IMG/VR virus record: IMGVR_UViG_3300018416_000075
Span: 1 to 29,956 of that record
From: a virus
Length of the DNA stretch: 29,956 nucleotides
Reading direction: 5' to 3' (one strand)
Shown here piece by piece: positions 13,040-20,987 of the stretch; within the stretch, counting starts at the first letter, position 1; each line of letters starts with the position of its first letter. The notes under the pieces were generated by a model, which saw only the letters and a list, made by a program, of their open reading frames with translations, was not told the DNA's origin and did no database searches. The position numbers were made by a program, and so were the translations under genes.

Positions 13040-14956
13040 ATGTTCCCTACACCACCCATGCCCGCGAAGCTCGGGATAGACGTCACGTCCTCGGAGGAGG
13101 CGAAGTACATCCCCTTCGCCAAGGACCTGATGACCAAGATGAAGGTCCTGCAGAAGTATCAGGGCGGTCTAGGTATGGCCCGGCACTGGGAGTTCGACGG
13201 TGTCTCCATCTTTGTGAGGACCAGCCCGTACGGTGACTTCATCCGGGTACGCGCTGGCTCCTCCCCCATTGGATGGATGCCAAACTACGTCATCCTCAAC
13301 CCGCACAAGTGGTACTGGTGGAACGAGGATGGGTCGAACACAACCAAGCTCGCGCCCGGAGATTCATCAGCCCTTGGGTACCATGAGGCACTGAGCAAAA
13401 GTACCAACACCGGTGTCTTTGCGAACGGGTGGATCAACGGCGGGGATATCATACTGTTCACACCGTCACCGTCTATGTTCCTGACTACCTACTTGCTGAA
13501 CAGGGCAGGCACAAAGCTGGCCGGGACCGGTGGGATAGCCCCGCCTTTACTCAATGTACTGACCCTGGAGACAGATGGAGATGGCGTGAAGAGCATAGCA
13601 CAAGACACATTCAATACCTTCCATACCGCCGGCGATAGCTCAGTTGTTTGGACCGATTTAGATATATGCACAGTCGCGTCGGCGACAACCCAAACGATTG
13701 AGTTCGACTTCGTTGGCGAGTTCACCCCCGCCTCCGGGTTGAAGGACAGTGTCGGTAGTCGGGTGTTATCAATCAGGGCCGACGTGACCAATGCGAAGAC
13801 AGATCACAGTGTCTCTGTGTTTAAACGCCACATGGAATCGTTCTCAAATACAGATGGTTCTGGTACGCCCCCCTTGTACAGAATACTAACTACCACCGAA
13901 GAGTCACGATTCGTACAGTGGGCCTTCGACTCGGACACCGAGGTCCTCACATCATTGGTGGATGTTAGCTATTACTCGGAGCGCGATGTCTGCGGGGATT
14001 ACTACGGAACCGATGGAAGCGGTGACTTCTACTTCCTATCAAACGTATCAGCCTGGCGGAACGGGAGCCAGCGCCTATTCATGGGGAACTCATACAAGAG
14101 TCAGTCGGGTGCAGATGTTGCCATCGTCGGTCTCAGTGAGGTTACATCGGCAGCAGCCGGTGAGTCTCTGGAAACCGACAGCGGGTTCCCCACATTACCT
14201 GCAAGCGAGTGGCGGTACTACTACACCGGCGCCGGGGCAGGTGAGGCCTCGGTCACGTACACCCTCTACACCTATGTTGATGGTGTACTGAAGGACACCA
14301 AGGTACTCTGGACAGGTACCAAGGATATCGTCGGGGTGGATGATGATTACCTCTATACCCCCATCGGACCTGATGGTCAGTACGAGGCGTACATACACCC
14401 CACGTTCAATGTGCAGACAACCATGAAGGGTGGCGGTACGAATTACATCGTGCCAATTGCCGGCGGTGAATTCCCGTGTTTCTTCGCGAGCGTTGACTAT
14501 GACCAAGCAAGCCCGGCGACCATGTTCTTTGGCGCTACCTATGACGAGGACACCACGCTGTGGAGTGCGTACTCGGAGGAGCTTGACGCCGGTGACTACC
14601 CGTCAAGTACTGCGAGTAAACATCTGGTGTCGAAGGACGGGCTCTATAACTTCCGGATCCAAGCGGACAGTAAGACCGTCACCGCATTCAAGGGTGGGAC
14701 CGAGCTTGCAACAGTAGTTGCAGACGCAGCCTCTAGTTGGTATAGTTCTACCCATAACGCAAACGTGATAGTGGGCTACGCAGGTGGTGACTACACCCGA
14801 TACACTCTGTCATCCACCACTGACCCGGACACCGAGGTAGTAACGTGGGCATTTACTTCGAAGTCCCTCGATGGCAACAAGGTAGGACACAGCAGTGGCG
14901 ACGGTGTCACAAACACTAGGGCTGTACTGTTCGAGATCGTAACACCATTAACTTAG
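13040..14956 (+). CDS. Large beta-rich protein, possibly virion-associated
   Basis: A 638-residue protein starting four bases after the metallophosphoesterase stop. The N-terminal part (about 1-100) has aromatic-rich strands (HWEFDGVSIFVRTSPYGDFIRVRAG cut short: HWEFDGVSIFVRT, WMPNYVILNPHKWYWW). The rest is Thr/Ser/Gly/Asp-rich with alternating hydrophobic residues, typical of beta-sandwich or beta-propeller virion proteins. No enzymatic motif is seen. It lies inside the DNA synthesis operon rather than with the structural genes on the minus strand, which is unusual. GTTTAAAC at 13819-13826 reads Phe-Lys. It could be a receptor-binding, tail or internal protein; the assignment rests on composition only. 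Confidence 0.65.
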   Translation: MFPTPPMPAKLGIDVTSSEEAKYIPFAKDLMTKMKVLQKYQGGLGMARHWEFDGVSIFVRTSPYGDFIRVRAGSSPIGWMPNYVILNPHKWYWWNEDGSNTTKLAPGDSSALGYHEALSKSTNTGVFANGWINGGDIILFTPSPSMFLTTYLLNRAGTKLAGTGGIAPPLLNVLTLETDGDGVKSIAQDTFNTFHTAGDSSVVWTDLDICTVASATTQTIEFDFVGEFTPASGLKDSVGSRVLSIRADVTNAKTDHSVSVFKRHMESFSNTDGSGTPPLYRILTTTEESRFVQWAFDSDTEVLTSLVDVSYYSERDVCGDYYGTDGSGDFYFLSNVSAWRNGSQRLFMGNSYKSQSGADVAIVGLSEVTSAAAGESLETDSGFPTLPASEWRYYYTGAGAGEASVTYTLYTYVDGVLKDTKVLWTGTKDIVGVDDDYLYTPIGPDGQYEAYIHPTFNVQTTMKGGGTNYIVPIAGGEFPCFFASVDYDQASPATMFFGATYDEDTTLWSAYSEELDAGDYPSSTASKHLVSKDGLYNFRIQADSKTVTAFKGGTELATVVADAASSWYSSTHNANVIVGYAGGDYTRYTLSSTTDPDTEVVTWAFTSKSLDGNKVGHSSGDGVTNTRAVLFEIVTPLT

Positions 14957-14965
14957 GAGAGAGCA

Positions 14966-15163
14966 GTGAGTTTAGAACAAAAGATCAAGGCAGAACTTAA
15001 CAAATCCAACGCCGAGGCTGGGTCCAACACACCGGACTACATCCTGGCGCGGTACCTCATAGCCTGTTTAAACGCGTTCGATGACGGCGTCAAGGAACGT
15101 AACCGATGGGCATCAATGGAAGCACACAAACCAAAAATAAACGGAGACCTCTTTGACAACTAA
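14966..15163 (+). CDS. Small phage protein next to ribonucleotide reductase
   Basis: A 65-residue protein from a GTG start behind AGGAGAG, overlapping the reductase start by 11 bp. The segment NTPDYILARYLIACLNAFDDGVKERNRW matches a small protein type very common in phages ('TPD.iLA.yL..CL.aF...v..R..W'), often near nucleotide metabolism genes, with no assigned activity. GTTTAAAC at 15066-15073 reads Leu-Asn in the conserved segment. Confidence 0.7.
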   Translation: MSLEQKIKAELNKSNAEAGSNTPDYILARYLIACLNAFDDGVKERNRWASMEAHKPKINGDLFDN

Positions 15164-16823
15164 CGAATTCCGCACCGACATCGGGCGCAACTGGTTCTAC
15201 AGCAAGTACGCATTCTCACAGAGCGAGACGTGGCTCGCCGCCTGCTGGCGGGTAGTCAACGCAGTCGCCGGTGATGCAGGTGGTACACAGAAAGACCTCA
15301 TGCCAATGGAAGAGCAGAAGCGACTGGTGTACTACATGTCCATGTTCATGTGGCTACCCGGTGGCCGCTACATGTACTACGCCGGCCGACTGCTGCGTGC
15401 GTACAACAACTGCTACCTGCTCAAGGGCGAGGAAGACACACGCGAGGAGTGGGCACGCATCGCAGCCTCACATACCAGCTGCCTCATGACCGGCGGTGGT
15501 ACTGGCTGTGACTACTCAGTGTTCCGACCGAAGGGCAGCAGCCTGTCACGCACAGGTGGTGTAGCCAGCGGTCCGCTCCCACTCATGGACCTGATCAACT
15601 CGGTTGGCCAGAACGTACGCCAGGGTGCGTCGCGTCGGTCAGCCATGTATGCGAGTTTAAACTGGCAGCACGGAGATATCGAAGACTTCATCGTCGCCAA
15701 AGACTGGCACAACATGAAGATCGGGAACAGCAACATGACACTCGCGGAAGCAAAGATGCAGGACTTCGACTTCAAGGCCCCGCTCGACATGACCAACATC
15801 TCGGTCAACTACGACGATGACTGGGTACTTGATCCGGACCGTGCCAACAACCCGATCTTCCTGAAGAACGTAGAGCAGGCGCTGTCGACCGGCGAGCCCG
15901 GGTTCAGCTTCAATTTCTTCGAGAAGATTCTCGAGACCCTGCGCAACGCGTGCACCGAGGTATCGTCCGAGGACGACGGTGACGTGTGTAACCTTGGGTC
16001 GCCTAACTTTGGCGCCATAGAGAACGTACAGCAGCTCGCAGACTGTACCGATCTGGTGGCCAAGTTCTTGGTCTGTGGTACTGTGCGTGCACAGCTGCCG
16101 TACGAGAAGATCAGGCAGGTACGGGAGAAGAACCGTCGCCTTGGTCTGGGTATCATGGGCCTGGCCGAGTGGTTGCTCAAGCGTAGTATGCCCTACGAGG
16201 TAACGCCTGAGCTACACAACTGGCTGTCCATCTGGCGCCAGCACTCGATACACGGTGCCAACGTACAGTGTGATCGCCTTGGCTTGAATCATCCGGTGGC
16301 CTATCGCGCTATCGCACCGACGGGTACCATCAGCCAACTGGCCGGCACGACGTCAGGCATCGAGCCACTCTACGCTGTGGCGTACAAGCGCCGCTACTTG
16401 GTGGAGGGTGACAAGCGTAAGTTCGAGTTCGTTATCGACGCCACCGCTGAGCGCCTGATCCAAGAGAACGGTGTGGATCCGGACACCATCGAGTCGGCGG
16501 CCAGCCTCGCGATGGACCCGGAGCGTCGCATCAAGTTTCAGGCTGACGTGCAGGACTACACCGACATGGCGATCAGCTCCACGATCAACATGCCTGAGTG
16601 GGGTAGCAAGTACAACAACCCCGATCACATCAAGCCATTCGCTGAGATCCTGTCCAGGTATGCACCACGGCTTCGCGGCTTCACGTGCTACCCGGACGGT
16701 GCACGGGGTGGCCAGCCGATAACGGCCGTGCCATTCGAGGAAGCACAGAAGCACAAGGGTATTGTCTACGCAGAGCACGACGTCTGCGACATCACTGGAA
16801 AGGGAGGTCCGTGTGGAACATAA
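15153..16823 (+). CDS. nrdJ: Ribonucleotide reductase, class II (B12-dependent) type
   Basis: A 556-residue reductase that would convert ribonucleotides to deoxyribonucleotides. The start is a TTG at 15153 overlapping the upstream gene, behind GGAGAC. The radical site N265-A-C267-T-E269 fits NxCxE, with the redox Cys pair expected from NNCYL (about residue 87) and CNLGS (C279). APTGTIS near 389-395 is the phosphate-binding loop. The C terminus has C545 and C554 for re-reduction by a thiol donor. No N-terminal ATP-cone is present and no small radical subunit gene follows, both fitting the monomeric cobalamin-dependent class. GTTTAAAC at 15655-15662 reads Leu-Asn. Class II is likely but rests on motifs and context. 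Confidence 0.88.
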   Translation: MTTNEFRTDIGRNWFYSKYAFSQSETWLAACWRVVNAVAGDAGGTQKDLMPMEEQKRLVYYMSMFMWLPGGRYMYYAGRLLRAYNNCYLLKGEEDTREEWARIAASHTSCLMTGGGTGCDYSVFRPKGSSLSRTGGVASGPLPLMDLINSVGQNVRQGASRRSAMYASLNWQHGDIEDFIVAKDWHNMKIGNSNMTLAEAKMQDFDFKAPLDMTNISVNYDDDWVLDPDRANNPIFLKNVEQALSTGEPGFSFNFFEKILETLRNACTEVSSEDDGDVCNLGSPNFGAIENVQQLADCTDLVAKFLVCGTVRAQLPYEKIRQVREKNRRLGLGIMGLAEWLLKRSMPYEVTPELHNWLSIWRQHSIHGANVQCDRLGLNHPVAYRAIAPTGTISQLAGTTSGIEPLYAVAYKRRYLVEGDKRKFEFVIDATAERLIQENGVDPDTIESAASLAMDPERRIKFQADVQDYTDMAISSTINMPEWGSKYNNPDHIKPFAEILSRYAPRLRGFTCYPDGARGGQPITAVPFEEAQKHKGIVYAEHDVCDITGKGGPCGT

Positions 16824-17502
16824 ACATATAGCATGGTCGCACTCGCGCATCAGCGACTTTGGTAAGTGCGCGAGGATGTTCTGGTTCAAGTACGTTGACC
16901 CGCGTAAGCTGGTCCCGTTTAAACAGACACCTGCTATGAAGGAGGGGGTTACCCAGCACAAGGTACTCGAGCAACGAGTGCGTGATGGGACCCCACTCCC
17001 TGAGAAGTACGCGCACTACGAGCCTATCGCACAGGCTATCATCAACCAACCTGGCGATAACTACTGTGAGGAACAGATCACGTTCGACAGTAACTTCGCA
17101 CCGTGTGGTTGGTTCGACAAGTCCGCCTACATCAGGGTGATCATCGACGTGATGAAGCTCCACGGTGAGCACGCGTTCGCCGGCGACTACAAGTCAGGTA
17201 ACCCATGGAAGGACGAGGACCAGCTCAAGCTGACGGCTGCGGCCATCATGCAGAAGTACCCGGAGGTCAACAAGGTTACCACTGCCTACATCTGGCTGAA
17301 GACTGGTACCATCGACGCCGACGAGTACACTCGGGACATGCTCCCCCAGATGTGGGAGGAGTTAATGGAGAAGCCTCGTGCCCTCCACGAGTGCACAGTT
17401 ATGGATCGCTGGCCGGCTAACCCAAGCCAGCGGAACTGTCGCTACTGTCCCGTGAACGAGAAGGGACTATGCGATGCAGCTGTGGGGCGGTTCGCTGGAT
17501 GA
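16813..17502 (+). CDS. PD-(D/E)XK nuclease, Cas4/RecB-like, with Fe-S cysteines
   Basis: A 229-residue protein started at GTG 16813, with AAAGGGAGG just upstream; a longer in-frame start would overlap the reductase gene further. Features of the RecB/Cas4 nuclease family: HSRISDFGKCARMFWFKY at the N terminus (C19), the 'G...H..LE' helix (GVTQHKVLEQ), GDYKSG near 124-129 (Asp-x-Lys of motif II-III), and C-terminal CRYCPVNEKGLC (C209, C212, C219). The four cysteines would hold a 4Fe-4S cluster. Related enzymes trim DNA ends as exonucleases. GTTTAAAC at 16917-16924 reads Phe-Lys. It probably works with the downstream helicase in phage recombination. Confidence 0.82.
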   Translation: MEHKHIAWSHSRISDFGKCARMFWFKYVDPRKLVPFKQTPAMKEGVTQHKVLEQRVRDGTPLPEKYAHYEPIAQAIINQPGDNYCEEQITFDSNFAPCGWFDKSAYIRVIIDVMKLHGEHAFAGDYKSGNPWKDEDQLKLTAAAIMQKYPEVNKVTTAYIWLKTGTIDADEYTRDMLPQMWEELMEKPRALHECTVMDRWPANPSQRNCRYCPVNEKGLCDAAVGRFAG

Positions 17503-17792
17503 CAGCCAAGAAAAAGAAACCGGTATTCATATCGCGTAACTACACGCGCAAGAACATGCCGCGTTGCTTTAGCTCTGTCTTCGACTGGAAGGAATGGAAC
17601 AGACTCAACATCATATCCGAACAGCGAGACTGCACGATCTGCACCGACTGCCTCCCCACGTTTAAACAGCGCATGGTGGAGGAGGGTCGGTGCGATCACC
17701 CGAAGACCAAGTTCATGTTTATACTTGATCGGGAGGGGGAGCCAGGCCAACGCCACCCGGTGGGGTACAGACCGAAGAGGAGAAAGCAATGA
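17499..17792 (+). CDS. Small basic zinc-finger-like protein
   Basis: A 97-residue basic protein started at ATG 17499 overlapping the nuclease stop (ATGA). The centre has CTICTDC followed by a Cys (RCDHP) about 18 residues on, which could bind one zinc ion. N and C termini are strongly basic (AKKKKP and RPKRRKQ). GTTTAAAC at 17660-17667 reads Phe-Lys. Its place between two nuclease genes suggests a DNA-binding role. No family is recognised. Confidence 0.65.
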   Translation: MTAKKKKPVFISRNYTRKNMPRCFSSVFDWKEWNRLNIISEQRDCTICTDCLPTFKQRMVEEGRCDHPKTKFMFILDREGEPGQRHPVGYRPKRRKQ

Positions 17793-18160
17793 CACCTGAA
17801 GGACGCGTTAAGGCGAAGCTGAAGCGACTACTCAAAGAGTACAAGCCGAACATCTACACACACTGGCCCGTGCTCAATGGGATGGGTAAACCAGAACTCG
17901 ACTGCAACTTAGTGTATACTGGCATAGCAGTTTCCATTGAGTGTAAGCCTCCGGGCGTAGCGTTCACCAAGCGCCAGTGCGATACCACTGAGGAGAAGCA
18001 GGCCGGTGGTACCATTGTCCTCGGTTATCGTGGACACGAGGTGGATGATGAGGTACTATTCTCTGTGATGCGACTGCTCAAGGACGGTGGTGGTGGTTAC
18101 ATCGAAGCCTGCCACCTCGCGAAGTTGCATTTAGAATCAGAGAAGTATATAAAAAGCTGA
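17789..18160 (+). CDS. VRR-NUC domain nuclease
   Basis: A 123-residue stand-alone VRR-NUC protein (PD-(D/E)XK superfamily), coupled upstream by ATGA. GKPELDC near residues 33-39 carries the catalytic Asp, IECKPPG near 50-56 gives the ExK pair, and TKRQ supplies the conserved Gln that follows. Stand-alone VRR-NUC proteins of this length are common in phages and act as structure-specific DNA nucleases, likely on replication or recombination intermediates. The rest of the protein has a typical strand-helix end (GYRGHEVDDEVLFSVMRLLKD). Confidence 0.82.
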   Translation: MTPEGRVKAKLKRLLKEYKPNIYTHWPVLNGMGKPELDCNLVYTGIAVSIECKPPGVAFTKRQCDTTEEKQAGGTIVLGYRGHEVDDEVLFSVMRLLKDGGGGYIEACHLAKLHLESEKYIKS

Positions 18161-18183
18161 CAACGATATAGGAGAACATATCA

Positions 18184-18411
18184 ATGGCTGACACAATAGA
18201 TGATGCGCAGGCCTACAATGAGGTGTACCAGAAGGTCTCGCTCGACAATTTCAGGGCACGGTTAGCGCCGGAGGTTCACCCGGACTTCGATGGTATTAAC
18301 TGTGTAGACTGCGGCGACACCATGCCGAAGCAACGTCTTGTACTCGGGAGGATCCGCTGCGTCGAGTGTCAGCAGGAGCGTGAGTCACGGGAGAAGTTGT
18401 ACTACCGATGA
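18184..18411 (+). CDS. DksA/TraR-type zinc finger protein
   Basis: A 75-residue protein with a C4 zinc finger formed by C40, C43, C59 and C62, in the arrangement CVDCG...MPKQRL...RCVECQ typical of the TraR/DksA family. TraR-like proteins bind the secondary channel of RNA polymerase and change promoter choice, but many small phage members are uncharacterised. The usual Asp-bearing coiled-coil tip is shortened here (DDAQAYNEVYQ at the N terminus). It starts behind AGGAGA and overlaps the helicase gene by ATGA. It could alter host transcription at phage promoters. Confidence 0.78.
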   Translation: MADTIDDAQAYNEVYQKVSLDNFRARLAPEVHPDFDGINCVDCGDTMPKQRLVLGRIRCVECQQERESREKLYYR

Positions 18412-20069
18412 GCTTCGCTATTTCCACAGAACACAAGGCCATCGTAGTTAACCACCCAGGCCTGACAGACAAGTTGCTCCTGCTTCCCGGGAGCAAACCT
18501 TTGTCCGATGACCCAAGGCTGGCCGACTTTGTTATCGTGCCGCACACACTCGACAACGCAATGTCATTACGCGCACTGAACATCGAGGTACCCAGCCCCA
18601 TTGGTTACTACTATGACTGGCCGAAGGTCAACGGAGTCCACGAGGTTTCGCAACACCAGAAAGAGATCGCTGCGTTCAGCACATTGTTTAAACGCTCGTA
18701 CGATCTGTCTGAGGTTGGGACCCGGAAGACTCACTCACACCTGCTGGCCGCTGACTACTTGATGGAGACGGGCCAGGTTCGCAAGACCCTGATCCTCAGC
18801 CCACTGTCCACCCTCACCCGAGTATGGGGCGACGCTATATTCTTCACGTTCCCGGAGAAGCGCACCGGGGTAGTACTACATGGCACAGCGGCGAAGCGTC
18901 GCAAACTATTCAAGGAAGACCATGACTTCTACATCATCAACCACGATGGCCTCAGCATTATCACTGACAAGAAACACGACGCACGCGGTCGGCTTATATC
19001 CGCCGAGCTTATGCGCGATGATATTGATCTGGTCATTGTCGACGAGGGAGCCGAGTACCGTAACAGCGACACAGCGAAGTATGCCCTACTACGCAAGGTC
19101 CTCGGCCCGGACCGCATGGTCCACTGGCTGACCGGTACACCGACACCGAACGCCCCGACCGATGCATGGGCGCAGGCCCGGATCGTATCCCCTGACCGTG
19201 TGCCCCCGTATTTCGGTGGCTATCGTGACCGCACCATGAGGCAGCTGACCCAGTACCGCTGGGAGCCACGCGCCGAAGCAACACAGGTGGTACACCAGAC
19301 ACTCCAGCCGGCGATCAGGTACGAGCGCAGCCAGGTCATCCCGATCAACGAGGCGGTCTACTCGGAGCGCGAGTGTGTCCTGACATCAGAGCAGAAGAAA
19401 CACTACGATGAGCTGAAGAAAGATCTGAGTACGATCTTCGCATCAGGTCAGAAGCTGTCCGTTGTCAACCAAGGCGTGCTCCGGAGCAAGCTATTGCAGG
19501 CAGCCTGCGGGGTTATCTACGACAAGAACGGTGAGACTGTGGTGCTGGATGCCAAGCCACGGCACGACGTAGTGCGCGAGGTAGTACGCCAGTGTGGTGA
19601 GAAGGTGATCGTGTTTGTTCCGTTCCGCCACGCGCTCGAGCAACTACATAAAGCTGTGTCGAAGGACTTCACCTGCGAGCTGGTACATGGTGGCGTAAGC
19701 TCTGGCAAGCGGAACGATATATTCCTGCGCTTCCAGAACGAGCACGACCCCCGGGTCCTGATCGCTGACGCACGGTGTATGTCACATGGCTTGACATTGA
19801 CCGAAGCTAGTACTATATTGTGGTACGCCCCACCGCCTAGCAATAACGTGTACGTGCAGGCCAACGGGAGGATCACTCGGGATGGTCAGGTGAATATCCC
19901 GAACATCGTTCACATCACTGGCACACCTGCTGAACGAGCAGCGTACCAGCGGGTGATCGATAACGGAACCCAGCAGGATCTCCTGCTGAACATGGTAACA
20001 GCGGTAGGAAACAAACCGCTTAACTTCAACAACGCAAGTGCAACAACCAATACAGGAGAAACAGAATGA
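18408..20069 (+). CDS. SNF2-type superfamily 2 helicase
   Basis: A 553-residue ATP-driven DNA translocase. The order is: Walker A-like EVGTRKT (102-108), Walker B DEGAEY (212-217), motif III LTGTP (241-245), then a second RecA-like domain with VFVPFRHALEQL and VHGGVSSGKR and motif VI QANGRITRDGQ (484-494). The Walker A Gly-Lys-Thr is replaced by Arg-Lys-Thr, as in many phage SNF2-like proteins. Its neighbours are two nucleases and a zinc finger protein, so it probably acts in recombination or replication restart. GTTTAAAC at 18687-18694 reads Phe-Lys. An internal promoter-like sequence lies at 19791. Confidence 0.88.
   Translation: MSFAISTEHKAIVVNHPGLTDKLLLLPGSKPLSDDPRLADFVIVPHTLDNAMSLRALNIEVPSPIGYYYDWPKVNGVHEVSQHQKEIAAFSTLFKRSYDLSEVGTRKTHSHLLAADYLMETGQVRKTLILSPLSTLTRVWGDAIFFTFPEKRTGVVLHGTAAKRRKLFKEDHDFYIINHDGLSIITDKKHDARGRLISAELMRDDIDLVIVDEGAEYRNSDTAKYALLRKVLGPDRMVHWLTGTPTPNAPTDAWAQARIVSPDRVPPYFGGYRDRTMRQLTQYRWEPRAEATQVVHQTLQPAIRYERSQVIPINEAVYSERECVLTSEQKKHYDELKKDLSTIFASGQKLSVVNQGVLRSKLLQAACGVIYDKNGETVVLDAKPRHDVVREVVRQCGEKVIVFVPFRHALEQLHKAVSKDFTCELVHGGVSSGKRNDIFLRFQNEHDPRVLIADARCMSHGLTLTEASTILWYAPPPSNNVYVQANGRITRDGQVNIPNIVHITGTPAERAAYQRVIDNGTQQDLLLNMVTAVGNKPLNFNNASATTNTGETE
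19791..19819 (+). promoter_or_regulatory. Possible internal promoter in the helicase gene
   Basis: TTGACA at 19791-19796 and TATATT at 19814-19819 are separated by exactly 17 bp, like the other promoters here. It lies in the last sixth of the helicase gene and could drive the small genes at 20066 and 20263. No GTTTAAAC is near, and the match may be chance. Confidence 0.35.
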
Positions 20070-20266
20070 ACCAGACTGAGTATGTCAAGCAACTGATCGA
20101 AGCAAACAAACTCGCCATGCGTATCATCGACGAGGCCCTACCCAAGTTCAACTGGGGCGCCAGTGCGCTCGATGCCAACGCCATATCGCTTCTGAACGAG
20201 GGGGCGATAACAATCCGGGCGACCAACGAACTGATCCTGGGGCAAGAGAAGGCGGACGTATCATGA
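20066..20266 (+). CDS. Small hypothetical protein
   Basis: A 66-residue helical protein coupled to the helicase by ATGA behind ACAGGAGAA. The N-terminal helix (EYVKQLIEANKLAMRIIDEAL) is amphipathic, followed by an Ala/Asn-rich segment. It would suit a small oligomeric accessory protein. Function unknown. The stop overlaps the next gene by ATGA. Confidence 0.65.
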   Translation: MNQTEYVKQLIEANKLAMRIIDEALPKFNWGASALDANAISLLNEGAITIRATNELILGQEKADVS

Positions 20267-20520
20267 GCAAGCTATGGCTGGTTATGTGGGAAGACACACG
20301 CCTGCCTATGCAGGCTCTTTGTTGGCCCTACACTTCGAAGCGAGCAGCACTCCACGAGGCCCGTAAGCTGGCACACTACAACGCCACCGAGGACTCGACG
20401 TTTAAACAACGCTTCAGTCCGAAGAGCTACGAGATCTGGAGCGCCATGGTCGGGGACGAGCAGCTGGTCCGGGTGATCGAGGTCGCAGCAGATGAGCAAT
20501 TAGTTCCGGATATTACTTGA
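20263..20520 (+). CDS. Small hypothetical protein
   Basis: An 85-residue protein joined upstream by ATGA. The beginning SKLWLVMWEDTR is beta-like with several Trp, and the middle (SKRAALHEARKLAHY) is a basic helix. GTTTAAAC at 20400-20407 reads Phe-Lys. The TGA stop lies in the -35 box of the next promoter. Function unknown. Confidence 0.65.
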   Translation: MSKLWLVMWEDTRLPMQALCWPYTSKRAALHEARKLAHYNATEDSTFKQRFSPKSYEIWSAMVGDEQLVRVIEVAADEQLVPDIT

Positions 20521-20545
20521 CAGTCCGGAATTAAAAGACTATAGT
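20517..20545 (+). promoter_or_regulatory. Sigma-70 promoter, close to consensus
   Basis: TTGACA at 20517-20522 and TATAGT at 20540-20545 with a 17 bp spacer form one of the best promoters of the window. The stop codon of the upstream gene (20518-20520) lies within the -35 box, as at 5269. No GTTTAAAC is linked. It drives the 20573 gene, the likely ssDNA-binding protein and the genes that follow up to the primase-helicase. Confidence 0.8.
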
Positions 20546-20572
20546 TACATTTTTCAACACGGGGAATTAGAT

Positions 20573-20977
20573 ATGTCAAAGAAAGACTTCGCAACCGATG
20601 AACTCATCGGACGCTATATCGAGCTGCGCGATCAGATCGCAGACATGAAGAAAGAGTACGAAGCAAAGGTCAAACCGCTCAACGAGTTCATGCAAGTAAT
20701 CGCTGCCAAGATGTTGGGCGACATGCACGACTCTGGTCAGAAGTCACTCAAGACCGACAGGGGTACGGCCTTCATCAAGGAATCCACGTTTGTTGGTGTG
20801 TCCGACTGGGAAGCAGCCCTCAACTACATTCGCGAGAATGAGGCCTACGACCTGCTGACCAAGGCAGTCAACAAGACAGCGGTCAAGGAATACCTCGAAG
20901 AGCATGAGGACATTCCGCCACCGGGTGTGAACATCACCCTCAAGAACGAAGTACAGTTTCGCAAACCATCTAAATAG
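20573..20977 (+). CDS. Hypothetical replication-associated protein
   Basis: A 134-residue protein and first gene after the promoter at 20517, with GGGGAAT upstream. The N-terminal half is a charged helix resembling a coiled coil (ELRDQIADMKKEYEAKVKPL), followed by KTDRGTAFIKE and ADLLT-like segments (AYDLLTKAVNKTAVKEYLEE) and a C-terminal PPPGVNITLKN. The layout resembles small phage proteins encoded directly before ssDNA-binding protein genes, whose role is unclear. A Gam-like function is not supported by any specific residue. No GTTTAAAC occurs in this gene. Confidence 0.7.
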   Translation: MSKKDFATDELIGRYIELRDQIADMKKEYEAKVKPLNEFMQVIAAKMLGDMHDSGQKSLKTDRGTAFIKESTFVGVSDWEAALNYIRENEAYDLLTKAVNKTAVKEYLEEHEDIPPPGVNITLKNEVQFRKPSK

Positions 20978-20987
20978 GAGATACTAA

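Noticed and set aside
16813-17502. Cas4 of a CRISPR system
   Set aside because: No Cas1, Cas2 or CRISPR array accompanies it; the protein is better explained as a phage RecB-like nuclease.
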